From Coniferiporia sulphurascens (Eukaryota > Basidiomycota > Agaricomycetes > Hymenochaetales > Hymenochaetaceae), in contig NBBA01000001.1 in NCBI GenBank assembly GCA_002794785.1, forward strand, positions 310,001-374,000: a DNA stretch of 64,000 nucleotides, written 5' to 3'. Shown here in pieces: positions 1 through 11,614 of this stretch. The notes under the pieces are model-generated. The model searched no databases. It was not told the DNA's origin and saw nothing but the letters and a program-made list of their open reading frames with translations. A program made the translations under genes and the position numbers. Every line of letters begins with the position of its first letter. The first letter of the stretch is position 1.

Positions 1-1043
1 CACGAGCAGTCCAAGATAACGCAGTATTCCTAAGAAAAGTAAAAGGAAAAACAATTCTAATACTTTTCATACATGTTGATGACATAACGATATGTGGCTT
101 AAATCTATTAATAATAAAAGCCTTTAAAGATGAAATAGTAAAACATGTAAAATTCACTGATGGAAATGATATACATTGGTTACTCGGCATTGAAATCGAA
201 AGAAACCAAGATGAAAGAATTATAAAATTAAGACAAAAACATTATATTGATAATATAATAGAAAAATATAAATTAAAAGACGCTGCAACGGTACGAACAC
301 CAATGACACCTGGTCAAGTGTTAAAATCACTCAAAAATCCAACTAATGAAGAATTAAACTTCATGAACCAAATACCATATATGAACATGGTTGGAGCATT
401 ACGATATGCAGCAGATTGTACAAGACCTGACATATCATTCGCAACAGGTCAATTTGCTAGGCATTTAAATAAACCTAGTATTGAACATTACAATGCAGTA
501 AAACACTGTTTCAAATATTTAAAAGGAACGAACGATTATTGGTTAATACTCGGAGGAAAAGAACCAATCGAGTTAATCAGATATACCGATGCTGATGGAA
601 TGACACAAGAAGGCCATAAAGCAATATCAGGATATATATTCCAAATAGGAAATGCAACGACATCATGGTCAAGTAAAAAACAAGAATTAGTGTCATTATC
701 AGTATGTGAAGTGGAATTACAAGCTTTAACTCATGGAGTAAAAGAAGCTATATGGCTAAGAAGACTGGTTGAAGAGGTACTGCAGACCTTGGATACACCT
801 ACGAAAATATTATGTGATAATCAAGCAGCCATAACTATAGTAAATTCAACGGAACAAAAATATATGCAAAGAACAAAACACATTGATATACGAAAAGATT
901 TTTTATGAGATTATATTGAGAATGAAACCATATCAGTTTCATATATTCCAACTGGACAGCAAAAGGCTGATATTATGACGAAAGCGCTAACGATCGAATT
1001 AATCAAACGTTTTACAAGTTTACTTTGCCTAGTAAAAGTTTGA
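1..1043 (+). pseudogene. 3' part of Copia pol (RT end, RNase H), cut by window edge
   Basis: This is the C-terminal part of a Ty1/Copia polyprotein. It starts inside the reverse transcriptase and is near-identical to 48592-49634 of the second copy. The RT catalytic box reads HVDD here (about 75-86), so it is intact, unlike the other copy. RNase H motifs follow: YTDADG, CEVEL and CDNQAAI. An in-frame TGA at 906-908 cuts off the last 45 codons, which continue in the same frame to TGA 1041-1043. The polypurine tract GAAGGGGAG directly precedes the LTR. Most of the element lies outside the window, so whether it is complete cannot be judged. Confidence 0.9.
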
Positions 1044-1050
1044 AGGGGAG

Positions 1051-1308
1051 TATTAAACAAATATAACGAACAATATAAATATAGTATGTGGTCATATGAA
1101 CAACCACCTTACTAAGTGAACGATAACGCAATGATAACGCCATACGATATAGGAGCTAGATAGTTATAGTAGTACTAGCTCACGGAATGTGTATATAAGG
1201 GGAGCTGGTCTTGCCCTAGAAATACATCGGTTTATGCTGATAACCCACCTTTGCCTCAATCTCACCACTGCACCTCATCGTCTACCACAATGTGCGTAGA
1301 TTTTAAGA
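1051..1308 (+). repeat. 3' LTR of the left-edge Copia element
   Basis: 258-bp LTR starting TATTAAAC right after the polypurine tract and ending TTTTAAGA. It is highly similar to the LTRs at 44453, 49642 and 17759. It contains a TATA motif (GTATATAAGG, about 1191-1200). The flanking five bases, ATAAG, are the candidate target duplication; the partner lies outside the window. Confidence 0.9.
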
Positions 1309-1825
1309 ATAAGAGATTTCTTTGTGGCCGTTTCCAACCAAGAGCATACATGCAGCTAACTACAAGTAAAACTTCACAGAGCGTGAGACCTAAATACCAA
1401 ATGTAGTCGCATAGTCGAGATTACCAAATCATAATTCCAACATTGATACTCGAAATGTGCACAGAATTTCAGCTGCAGACACGTGCCGATCAAAGACTGA
1501 GGAAAGATAGGGCCAGAGTAACATTCATCTCTTAGACTGACACTTAGCCCCGGTTCATGTTCGGATTCCGCATCTACTGAGCTTGCATCGTCCTTATTTG
1601 AGGATGTGCCTTGCCAATACCCATTTGTCAATGTCTATGAAAAGAAAGGAGAGGGCGGGTGCCGGCCGCTCCAATAAGCGCTACAGTTGGTCTTACTGGA
1701 TCGCCCGAATCAAGTCTCAGAGGAAGTGAGGCGACGATCCGAGCGAATATTAATGGGCAAAAGTAGCGACTGTCTCGACGCATACGGCAGAGGTCTCTCG
1801 CATGTGACCGCAGATCATTGAGTTT
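1309..1825. other. Unit U1 leader (conserved, no gene recognised)
   Basis: From about 1447 this matches blocks at 6668, 11529, 16977 and 42405 that precede each relic R. An 85-codon minus-strand frame (1374-1631) shares SEHEPG-like wording with 42374-42559. Conservation is at the DNA level throughout, so I do not call a gene. Confidence 0.5.
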
Positions 1826-2480
1826 GTGTGTTACGTAAGTAACTTCGCGTATCGGCCCCGCTTTCTCCCGACATTTTTTGGCTCCGCAATTTTGCAGTCC
1901 TCTTCCCATCCACAACCAGCAGTGGCATCGCCGCGCCGTGCATCGGGTGGCACAACCTCAGGCCATAGGCCGGCATGTCCCACAACATCGCCACTTAGGC
2001 AGGCAAAACCGGAGGCCGACCCCATCGGCTCGTGGAACCGGTCCCTAGACCCCGCTCAGTGCGTTTTTGCGTGTATGTGACTGAACGCGTTCAAGGCTGC
2101 AATCGGTAACGGTACGGACGAGGTCGTACTAAGGTATTCTGTCATGTTTGAGGATGTTTTCGAGGCGAAAAGCTCTCCGGCGCCTGTACGTGCTAACGAG
2201 CATTTTCAGTCGGAGCCTCCGGACCGAAACCTTCGAGTGCTCCAACTACTTCAACGAGCGTTCCGTGTAATACGCTAAGGGCGCAGACGCACTGTACATT
2301 TTACTAACGTCGCCGAGTGGCTCACCGTTCCCGCAGAGAATGGCTATACTTTCTCACTCTGCTACGGATCTTCTGCATCCGCTGTGGGCGCATGGGTCGC
2401 GGTGCTCAGATCTAGAGCGTCAAATTGAACATGCATCGCATGAGAGAGAACCGCACGTATATTGATGGAAATGAGATGAC
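1826..2480 (+). pseudogene. Relic R1 of an unrecognised gene
   Basis: A degenerate copy of the first gene of the unit. It shares the start block (TTACGTAAGTAA) with 7190 and 37885 and ends with an IDGNEMTSLCNV-like peptide (about 2460-2500). The other R copies end with IDGNE..TLYNVT. No frame is open throughout. I do not recognise the family. Across copies the readable peptides are VEWHD/TYGVVNQ in the middle, a TIPGTIA..D.G block, and the IDGNE block. Here the reading frame changes several times, so the copy is dead. Confidence 0.5.
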
Positions 2481-4515
2481 TTCGCTCTGCAACGTGACAG
2501 CTGGGCGATGATGCGAGTGCGATGATCCAGGGCGTGCGGTTTCGGATGTTCCTTGTCTGCGCCTCTCTGTGCTCCTCTGTGATTCACTACATTCTTCCGT
2601 TTCTTGAACAGGCAGCACGCGGGCGTTCTGGCTTGTTTAAGAAGGGAATGTCTGGTTTGAAAATGGAATACAAACCGGTTCTCTTCTGGTTGTTGTCATG
2701 GGTACTCGATCACGCAGCCTGTGCAACACCATCTGGTAATGGGAGAGCTTTCACTACATTTCCCTTCTACTTTTGAATAGCACATGCGAAAACGGACCTA
2801 TGCGCTTTAAGAGCTGCTATGGCTATAAGTGCACTCTTCATTGAGATCTTTTTCTCAATGAGACTTCATCAAGATGAATCTGGCTTCCTATCAGCGGCGT
2901 TATTCGATCTATTTTCTGATTTCTGATTTCTGGTTATTACCATCTGATCACGGAAATCTCGACCATGACTCGTTGAACGATTCTCGCGACTTGGCTGATC
3001 GGAGACACGGCAAGATCTCTTGTAGGCTCTAGATCAATCGCGTAATAGTGACGGTTGCAAATGTACGTTTTCATTATGGCATGAATAATGCCACTTCAGC
3101 TCGAACCCGAAGGCAGGCGCGAAAGGTAAAACAAGGTATGCCTCCATGAGCCTAAGACGGGATGGGTATGTCCCCCGGTTCCACATTTGGTGACATCCAC
3201 GCATGTCCAATCATGCGATTCAGGCTATCCGTCTGATACAAAGGTCCACGAAGTGTTTTGCTTAGCAGCCTGAGGTAGCGCAAGAGCACCGATGACGTGG
3301 TTGCTATCAAGCGTGTCAAAGCTTTCCGGTTCTCAGCAGCGTCGATTTGGTGTGCGAAAATGTCTACCACCGGCTGTAAGCGGTCGTCTTTCTCACTTCA
3401 GGCACCCCCTAAAATGGGTACCTCTTAGGTTATATTTCCCACCCAATAGTTAAACCTAAAGGCCCATACCATCCCAGGCGTATGGGAGATCCCGCCCTTT
3501 GACATTGATGGGAGATCCCATCCCCTGAAAGTGGGAGATCCCAAAAAATAAAAAATCCCCCAGCCATGGATTGAACTTGAGACTTCACTCAAACTATATA
3601 GTCATAGAGGTCTTAACCACACACTATTACAACATTTACTAGACTATAATACATTGCAGTTATATAGGCACAACTAAATAACAATTAATGAAAGTCTAGG
3701 TTTATCTTATCTCTTATTTAATACAAGTTATTAGATACTAATGCCTATTGTATTTACTGGTTTACAAATGTAATTGCAAAGCGGCATAGTAATGTGAGTA
3801 TAAAAATCAACAACAATTTTTGTAATAAGTGAAATGTCTCTATTCAATTAAGTATAATGATAAAAAATCAATAACAGAGTCGGATTATAATGTATGTTTG
3901 CCCTACTATACAGTAACAATTGCCATTAATTATAAGCTATTTTGGTGTAATGGTTAAGAATGTGGTCTAGTGTTACTTTTATATAGGTCTTGTTTTCAAC
4001 TCCTGCTAGTGTAAGTTTTTTAATGCTGGGAGTTCCCAGGGAGTGGGATCTCCCATAGGCCTGGGATGGTATGGGCCTTTAGGTTTAACTATTGGGTGGG
4101 AAATATAACCTAAGAGGTACCCATTTTAAGGGGTGCCTAAGGTGTCTTTCTCAACAAAAAATTAGGTGGAGGATAAGGAGATAAAACCTAGCGCTGCCGG
4201 GAACACCAGAGAATGCTCCGAATCTAGTAACTGCATAGCTGCTGCAGTTTCGAGTGGCAATACGTCGCTAGCATGGGCCCGGATAAGGTGATGGTTAGGG
4301 ACATGTGTGGCGCCTCAATCTTTCTTCGTTAACTGAGGTGACAAGCTGCTCATCAGCAGAATCTTTGATTGGGGGTGAAGTGCGGACCGATTGCTGAGTC
4401 TTTTCACTGGTTTCCGCTATGTGTACTGACTGAATCATAGATCCTAGAATGATATCTTGATGATGAGGCTTCCCATCTATTTTACGTGAAATAAAAGCTT
4501 GAGAAACTATAAGTA
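2481..4515. other. U1 spacer, class B, with a MITE insertion
   Basis: No convincing gene. The TCTGGTAATGGGAGAG and adjacent blocks recur in U6 (about 52470) and U7 (about 56780). The 3165-3345 block recurs in U6 (52910-52980) and partly in U3 (13858-14270). The 749-bp MITE at 3395-4143 accounts for the middle. Confidence 0.5.
3386..4152. mobile_element. Mutator-like MITE, 749 bp, with 9-bp target duplication
   Basis: The element spans 3395-4143 and is flanked by the perfect 9-bp direct repeat GTCTTTCTC at 3386-3394 and 4144-4152. Its ends are long inverted repeats: about 110 bp at 3395-3500 matches the reverse complement of 4040-4143 with few mismatches. It has no coding capacity and is AT-rich inside. 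A 9-bp duplication with long terminal inverted repeats is typical of Mutator-like elements, so it is probably a non-autonomous derivative. Just inside both arms are tRNA-like stretches with weak Pol III A and B box character (3570-3625 on the minus strand, 3942-4010 on the plus strand). Confidence 0.85.
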
Positions 4516-4520
4516 TGTTT

Positions 4521-4530
4521 GCTATATAAG
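4521..4530 (+). promoter_or_regulatory. TATA box of D1
   Basis: GCTATATAAG lies about 110 nt before the D1 ATG. The same box followed by CTCGACAC-like sequence is kept at 14848 and 44134. Confidence 0.6.
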
Positions 4531-4635
4531 CTCAACACTGGTGCTAGTCCTTTCCGATAAAAATCACCACCATCCATTTGGACTTGCCTTCTAGTTCGTA
4601 CATCACGCACACATCGGACTACATTGCTACCCACA

Positions 4636-6292
4636 ATGCTTTCGACCCGGTCTGGTGTAGAGCCTATCGATCCTAGTGAAATTCCGCCCGGGATTTTCAA
4701 CACTATGCAGGGACAATGTGTCCAAATTGCAATCGCTACCATTCTTTGCTACGATACCAGTTGAGTTTATAATAAATGCGGTCGCCGAAACCCCCTCTAA
4801 TTGTTCCTTTAGTCATCACGTTTGATAAAGAAGCATGTTGAGAACCGATATTCGCGTTCTTCTTCACTAACCATATCTTACACGATGACTCAGTTTAAAT
4901 ACTTTTGGGTGTGTGTTCCCAGTATTACTTTGGTTCAAGCGCTGATTATGTTGCAATTTGGGTTCGCAAAGAGCTCGCCCCGCAAGACCGCCAGCATAGT
5001 CTACTTTCTTGTGAGTCTCCACCGCAACTATCGCTTTTTGACATGAGACAGAGACTACTGACTAAGCAGGCACCTCCTACAGAATCGGTACATAGGGGTC
5101 GTTTCTGTATTGGCGCGTATACCGTGTGAGCTCGTCACCTTAGACTAGACCCCGCACGGCAAAACTCTAATTATTGAAATACGTTCAGCTTATTCGTACC
5201 ACGCGGATATAAAGCTGTATGTATGCCACGGAATCACATTTGTGTCACGGTCTTATAATTGTGACCTTCTAGTTGTAAGGGGCAATTATTCCTCACCATA
5301 GGCCACGTTAATGAGAGTACAGGCAACAGTTCCATATGGGCTTTTAATTTGGGAGGTGAGCACCCGGTCCAGTGTTTTCCAATAAGAGAAGGGCTAATGG
5401 TGATGCCGAAATCAGACTGGATGACCATTCTTCTGATAGACTGTAAGGTGGTCCTTTTTAGATATTTTCCCATGTTCTCCCGGTACTATTATCACAGATG
5501 TTCTCTTGATGAGGGTCCTCGCGTTGTGGTCTGGAGGTATTTGATTTGTTTCTTTGAAATCGCTATCGAAGCTCTGTGGTCGGATCTAAGATTTTGACAG
5601 AAAGGAAACTGGTCGTGTACCTCAAAGCTTTGTTTGCTGTAGAATCCATCTTCATGCTAGGGATTGCGATCGACACAATTAAAGGAAAGAAAGGTAAACG
5701 AAAAGTCTATAAGTCCAGTCTGGGAGCTCATAATCAGCGGAACAGTATCTATAGTAGGCGCAGAAGGGTATACATTTTGCGGATCAGACGGCTTTGTTCC
5801 TCCTTTATTCGAGACTCTTTACTGGTTCGTACACAATGCCGCATAGTGATTTCATGCTTACATGATGACAGGGCGACCCCGCTTGTATTTGAGCTTGTCC
5901 TGCTTGTTCTGGCTCTTTACAAAGCTACTTCTCTATGGCGGGAATCGGGTGGGTTTAAGGGCGTCAGTCTTGTTAGAGTCCTCATCCTCGATCAAGCGAT
6001 TTATTTTGCCGTGTAATTATTTCGGACTTCTTTCGTTACGACTGATTTAACATCATTCTACAGTGTAATGATATGCGGTGTATCGCACATCACATTTTAC
6101 TGGGTGGACCAATTTCTCACCTCCAATGCGGCGTACGGCATCGTGCAGAACATGTTAACATCCACTGCCTTACCCTGCATAGTAGGTTGCCGATTGTTGG
6201 TACACCTGAATGAGGCTGCCGAAAGAGGAGTCAACGGAGGCACGAGCTACAGGGCTCGGAGTCGGAGTGTAAGCGACATACAGTTTGCGTAG
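4636..6292 (+). CDS. D1: DUF6533-like multi-pass membrane protein, many small exons
   Basis: Predicted basidiomycete membrane protein with the DUF6533 N-terminal signature, function unknown. Readable exons: 4636-4759 (ATG; ends CYDT), 4813-4832 (ITTFDKE), 4894-4908 (FKYFW), 4972-5010 (SSPRKTASIVYFL), 5083-5125 (NRYIG...) and one from 5189. Later blocks are 5498-5536 (LLMRVLALWSG), about 5589-5690 (LTERKL...FMLGIAI), about 5733-5845 (GTVSIVGAEGYTFCG), about 5874-6010 (VFELVLLVLALYK) and about 6065-6292 (MICGVSHITFYW to SVSDIQFA and a stop). Intron 2 uses GC-AG (GAA|gcatgt). An in-frame TAG at 5146 lies in an intron starting gtgagc at 5126. The junctions at 5210-5400 are unresolved. Length is about 330-350 residues by estimate. 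The YDT..TFDKE..YFW and NRY blocks align with the DUF6533 pattern from memory of the family. Confidence 0.7.
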
Positions 6293-6299
6293 ATCCTGG

Positions 6300-6848
6300 T
6301 TTGGGTTTTGTCGTGTTTCTCCACTGACTTTAGAGATACTGCGTGCATGTATAGGGTGAATCGCATCCCAAATACTTAGTGACCCTTCCGATTGCTTTCA
6401 TCTATTTATTGTATGATTTGTTCCGTTTCCGATTTTCTCGTAGCCTTTTTCGCGCTTCCCTTGTTCAGTATCCCTTTGACTGCTTGCAGGACTTGCATTC
6501 GAACACATCTAAACAAAGCCTCTTACATTTTCATTTACTGCGTTATTTTAATTTATGAGCAATGTATACATGTGGAATCAATTGTGCACGCTTAAAATCC
6601 ATGCCGCTTCCTGAGCATCGTGACTGACATTACTCAACCCGTGATCCACGCGTCCCAAGAATTTGTTTTGATACTCGAAACGTACACAAAATTCCAGCTG
6701 CGGACACGTGTTACTCAATGATTGAGGAGGAGATAGGATCCATTGATGGACTCATGGTTAGCCCCGGTTCATGGTGTGTTCATCGTCATGTATTGGATAC
6801 CCATTTGTCAGTGTCTATGTGAGGAAAGGGAAGGGCGAGTGCCGGCCG
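6300..6848. other. 3' flank of D1 and U2 leader
   Basis: The first part (6300-6600) is the conserved 3' flank of D genes and recurs after 16602 and 42029. From 6668 the unit leader starts. No gene seen. Confidence 0.5.
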
Positions 6849-7029
6849 CTTCATGTTGGAACTCAGAAATTCGTGGTGTTAACGAATGCACTCCGTATCC
6901 AAGAATATCGTGTAACCAGTAGATTATTGCACTCGGTTTCCCTCGCGCGCATACATGCAGTGAAAAATCTACGAAATATATTTCAACTCCGACGCCGTCT
7001 CGGCATCGAGCTCGAGCTTCAACACTTCA
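6849..7029 (+). mobile_element. Mini-LTR-like insertion, 171 bp, TSD CTTCA
   Basis: The element spans 6854-7024, begins TGTTGGAACT, ends AGCTTCAACA, and is flanked by perfect CTTCA repeats (6849-6853, 7025-7029). The same sequence is found at 14034-14193 and, inverted, at 50851-51020. Other units lack it at this site (compare 17190-17215), which confirms an insertion. TG...CA ends and a 5-bp duplication fit a solo LTR of a very small (TRIM/SMART-type) element. Confidence 0.75.
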
Positions 7030-7189
7030 AGCGGATCCATCTCCTATCGAGCCTCCCGAGCCGAGGCACCGAGACGACGATGCGGGGAGGTGACAGTCGG
7101 GGCAAAGGAAGCTACTGGTTCCTCCGTGACCTCGATCGTGACCGTAGATCACTGCTGCATCCGTGCGATCTTCGAATCGCTTTGGGATA

Positions 7190-7815
7190 TTACGTAAGTA
7201 AATTCTCAGACGTCTTCGGCTCCGCACTGTCGGCTCCACCAGAGCTCGCCATCAGCAACGATGTCGACGACGACATTACCATGCCGTGTGTTGAATGGCA
7301 CAATATCATGGCACGGGGCTGCATGATCTACGGTGTCGTCAACCAGACGGGCAAGACTGCGTTCCGTGGAACTGGCAATACCCGGCTCAGCGAGTTTTGG
7401 CATGTTCGCCCTCGTTGCGTTTTTGCACCCGGAGCTAACGGAAATCTCCAGTCGGCGGTGACGGCTACAAAGCCTTCCGCTGCTCCGGCGGGCGACAAGA
7501 CGCACGCTCCAGCTGCTTCAACTAGCGCATCGTGTGTGAAGCCGGGGAGCCTGCCTTCCACTTACCCCACAAACTCCGCCGTGCGGCTCACCATCCCCGG
7601 TACGATCGCAAGCAACGACTGGGGCCTTCTCAGTTGCCTGTGTCTCGCTCGCATTACCAGCGAAGACGTGTGTCGCAATTCTCCAGCGCGTGAAGACATC
7701 CCTCGGTGCAGAGGACTGGGAAACTCGTGTGTACATTGATGGGAATGAGACAATTACGCTGTATAACGTGACGTTGCGCGGTGGTGAGAAAGCAGCCATT
7801 CAGGGATACAGTGCC
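7190..7815 (+). pseudogene. Relic R2, best-preserved copy of the unrecognised gene
   Basis: The longest open stretch among the R copies. In one frame it reads a DVDDDITMP segment, VEWHN, TYGVVNQ-like, an Ala/Ser/Thr-rich stretch, a LTIPGTIASNDWGLLS block and then, after a frame change near 7735, IDGNETITLYNVTLRGG. A 322-codon open frame starting at 6771 runs through the mini-LTR insertion, so its N-terminal third is not original gene sequence. I do not recognise the family. Comparison with 11978-12289, where the same segment reads TDDDYGFLIGCESFAF, shows that R2 is frameshifted around 7610. Confidence 0.45.
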
Positions 7816-8129
7816 TGACTTTCTTCGGAGGTCCGTCTCTCCGCTGTTTTACTTTCATTTCTTTTTAGGCCTGATCTATTTGACATGCGATTAGGTAGCA
7901 TCAGCGATTGGGCCTCGCCAAGGACCAGAAGGAGTGGTTCGCCGATGTCTCAGTCGCTATCATCCAGTCCTAATCGTCTCTACCCAGCCGCCTCTCCCGC
8001 CCTCTCCTTCTCCCTCCCTCATCTCGGACCCTGCGTCGCTACCAAGTACCCATCACTCCTTGACCACACACGTCACAAACAACAGGTGCCCTCGCCTCTT
8101 TTGTTACAGCCGGCACCTGATGACTGAGT

Positions 8130-9470
8130 CATGACAAAAGGGCACCTCGATGGAGTTCTGTTCTCACTTGCCTTTCCACTGCCCACGCGCCCGATCTCGA
8201 CCGTCCGGCGCTTATGATGTGGCTGATTTCCCTCACCTCGCCTGTCCACGCGCATAGACCTGCATGCGCTGGAGTAGCTGCCCTTTTGATATTCTCATCT
8301 GGACCTCGCTGTTCCTGTATATTTTATGTCGAGAAGTGTCTTCCTGAGCGCCAGGGAGCCGTGTCTCCCTGGTTCTTTCTGTACGAACTTGACACTTATA
8401 TCTCCTTGACGTGGACTCGGAATTATAATCAACCTACGGGTATATTCAGATAAATGGACTTGGGCAAACGGGGCGAAGCGATCACTTCGCTCTTCATCCC
8501 GTTCTTGCTGTTGGAGGGATCTAAAGACTAAAGGAGACACGCCTTGACCATATCCCGGCCCGAGACTCCCCTGTCGTCCGTCAAACAGAGTGAAACTCGA
8601 GCTCTCTCCATCGCTTCCTCAACATTGCGTGTACGTCTAGTTGTTCAACCCAGCACAGCGTAGCTCAGACACCTCGACACTCTTAATAAAGAATCTATCA
8701 ATTTCGCCAATCTGGAAAGCGTGGGCCAAGGTGCGCTCTCTTCACCCGTGCCAGAGTCGATACCGATGATGATGGTGTGGTTTCGACCAGACGTTCGGCG
8801 TGAAATTTTATGGAAAAAGAGGTCTGAAGGAGGATCAGGCTGTGTACGGTATATTCTGTGTAACACGGGTAATATGAGTAACTCGGACTCGGTTTCTGGA
8901 GTTCCCGTGGGCTGGCACGTTGGCGCTTGACGCTTGTTCTAGTAACAGTGAGTGGAATGAAGCAGCGTGCGTAAAGTGGGCAGTCTTCCATTCCGTGAAG
9001 CTCTGTGTGCTCAGAAGCGCCGCCTCGACTCGATCAGTGCCCTCAGGAAAACAAGAGGGTACTCTGGTTTCGGTAATTACACAGCTGTCGCGGACATGAT
9101 CGGCAGATGTGTCTTTTTCTCAACGTAGGCAAGAGCGACGGTTCAGGAACTGAGCTGGAACGTCAACGTATAATAATATTGATTTCTATGGTTGGAGATT
9201 ATAAACGTTCTAGAATCTGTCTTTGCTGCCTAGATTGATCGAGCAGCGTGGATTGCAATGACATAGACAGTAGTCATTTCCACCTGGAAGTCTTAGAGGC
9301 GTACTGGTTTGATCGGCCACATACGGCGAAGGATGAAACTTCGAATTGTTATTTGGACGGAGATGAAATGCAACCTGGTTGCTGAGTCTCCTCAAGTCCC
9401 CGCTATGCGTGCTAAATCTCGCACCTTGATTTAACATCTCAATAATAGGGACTTACGGACATTCTACTAT
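8130..9470. other. U2 spacer, class A
   Basis: Closely repeated at 38820-40260 (U4) and, from about 8610, at 43262-44130 (U5). It includes an AATAAA-type stretch near 8686. A short frame, about 8985-9128, keeps RRLDSISALRKTR.YSGFGNY in step with U4 and U5. No complete gene is seen. Confidence 0.45.
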
Positions 9471-9472
9471 GG

Positions 9473-9480
9473 TATAAAAG
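9473..9480 (+). promoter_or_regulatory. TATA box of D2 (candidate)
   Basis: TATAAAAG lies about 140 nt before the D2 ATG. The position used in the sister copies (about 110 nt) is degenerate here. Confidence 0.4.
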
Positions 9481-9615
9481 TGTGGGCATATGCAGTTCAT
9501 CTATGAGCTCGACCCTGGAGCCACTCCTCTCCGAAGAATACCACCACTATCTATTTGGACTTGACCAATCACAACTCGGACATTACGTGCACATCGGACT
9601 GCGACGCTACTCACA

Positions 9616-11266
9616 ATGCTTTCAACTTGGTCCGGCGTGGAGCCTATTGATCCTAGTGAAATCCCTTTCTCCCTTTCCGCCAATGCGCAATATTTATACA
9701 TCCAAGTTGCAATCACTACCGCTCTTTGTTACGATACTAGTTGAGTCCGTAACAAATCTGATCGCCGGAAACCTTCTTGATTGTTTTCTTTAGTCACCAC
9801 GTTTGATAAGGAGGCACGTATACTTCTGATAACAGCTTGCTTCCTCACTAACTATAGCTACCGCAATGAACCAGTTTAAATATTTTTGGGTGAGTGTTCC
9901 CAGTATTACTTTGTCCAACTGCTAAATATGTTGCAATTTGGATCCAAAAAGAGTTCTCCCCGCAAGACCGCCAGCATAGTCTACTTCCTTGTAAGTTAAC
10001 ACCACATCTATCGTTTTGAGATGAGACTCAGACTTCTGACAAACTGCGAACCTTCTACAGAATCGGTACATAGGGATCGTTTCTGGAATGGCGCGTATAC
10101 CACGTGAGCTCGCCACCTTAGTCTAGACCTCGCACGGCAAAACTCTAATTAATGAAATGGGTTTAGTTTATTTGAATCATACAAGTATAGAGCTGTACGT
10201 TTGCCACGGAATCGTATTTGTATCGCAGTCTAATAATTGTGACCTTCAAGATGTAAGAGGATATTCTACTTCATCATAGGCCACGTTAATGAGAATCCAG
10301 GCAACTTTTCCCAATGGGCTGGGAATTTAGGAGGTGAGCACCCGGTCCAGTTTTTTCCAATAAGAGAAGGGCTAATAGTGATGCGGAAATCAGACTGGAT
10401 GACAATCGTTCTGATAGACTGTAATGAGCTTCTATCTATCTCTTTTCACATTATCCAGATGCTTCTATGACAGATATTCTCTTAATGAGGGTCCTTGCAT
10501 TATGGTCCGGAGGTACTTGGCTTTACTTTAGGGTTGCTATATAAAGCCCGTGGCTGAATCTCAGATTTTGACAGAAAGGAAACTAGCCGTGTTCCTCAAA
10601 GCTTTGTTTGCTGTAGAATCCATCTTCATGCTGGGGATTGGGATCAACATTATTAAAGGACAGAAAGGTAGGCGAAAAGTCTATAAGTCCAGTCTACGAG
10701 CTCATAATCAGCGAAATAGTATCTGTAGGAGGGGCAGAAGGGTATACATTTTGCGGAGGAGACGGCTCGATTCCTCCTTTATTTGAGACTCTTTACTGGT
10801 TCGTACACAATGCCACATAGTGATTTCATGCTTACATCATGACAGGACGGCTCCGCTCGTATTTGAGCTTCTCCTGCTTGTTCTGGCTCTTTACAAAGCT
10901 ACTTCTCTTTGGCGGGAATCGGGAGGGTTTAAGGGCGTTGGTCTTGTTAAAGTCCTCATCCTCGATCAAGCGATTTATTTTGTAGTGTAAGTATTTCAAA
11001 CTTCTTTCATTACGGCTGATTTAACATCATTCTACAGTGTAATGATATGCGGCGTATCACACATCACATTTTTCTGGGTGGACGAGCTTCTCACCTCCAA
11101 TGCGGCGCACGATATCGTACAGAAACTATTAGTATCCACTACCTTTCCCTGCATAGTGGGTTGCCGATTGTTGGTACACCTGAATGAGGCTACTGAAAGG
11201 GGAGTCAATGGAGGCACGAGCTACAGGGCTCGGAATCGGAGTGTAAGCGACATACAGTTTGCGTAG
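9616..11266 (+). CDS. D2: DUF6533-like membrane protein
   Basis: Second copy of the D gene, with the same exon order as D1. Exon 1 starts MLSTWSGVEPIDPSEIP and ends CYDT. The microexons ITTFDKE, FKYFW and SSPRKTASIVYFL, the NRYIG exon, LTERKLAVFLKALFAVESIF (about 10566-10660), GAEGYTFCGGDG (about 10735), VFELLLLVLALYK (about 10860) and the last exon MICGVSHITFFW to SVSDIQFA (11042-11266) are all readable. An in-frame TAG near 10123 falls within the intron beginning gtgagc, so it is not read as a mutation. The GC donor after GAG is kept (gcacgt). No clear lesion, so the gene is probably intact, with the same unresolved junction as D1. Confidence 0.7.
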
Positions 11267-11614
11267 ATCCCGGTTCGGGTTTTGTCATGTTTCCGAGTTT
11301 CCTATAACCCAGATACACTGTGTATATGGGGTGAATCGCAGCATAACTCGTGACACTTCCAACTACTTTCATTTATAATTTATTGGGGGGCGAAGCCCTC
11401 CAGTTATTAATTTATGCGCGTTGCCTCCGTGTGGGATCGAGCGTGCAGGTACTTCCTGAGGATCACAGCCAACAATTCATCCGGGCTCCGTGCCAACCTA
11501 GGAATCTGCTGTGGCCCTCGCGCCACACTTCGATACTCGGATCGTGCACATGATTTCAGCCACAGACACATCTTACTCGAAGTCTGGGGAAAGAATGGAG
11601 TAACGTCATAGGCT

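Noticed and set aside
906..908. Repeat-induced point mutation as the cause of the TGA codons
   Set aside because: The C-to-T direction fits, but only a few sites can be compared and no dinucleotide bias was measured, so only the transitions are reported.
5146..5148. In-frame TAG in D1 (and near 10123 in D2), first read as nonsense mutations
   Set aside because: All copies have a gtgagc or gtgggc donor just before and a YAG acceptor about 60 nt later, so the stops fall in an intron whose length keeps the frame.
6771..7739. A 322-codon open frame as one intact gene
   Set aside because: It runs through the 171-bp mini-LTR insertion and disagrees in frame with other R copies downstream.
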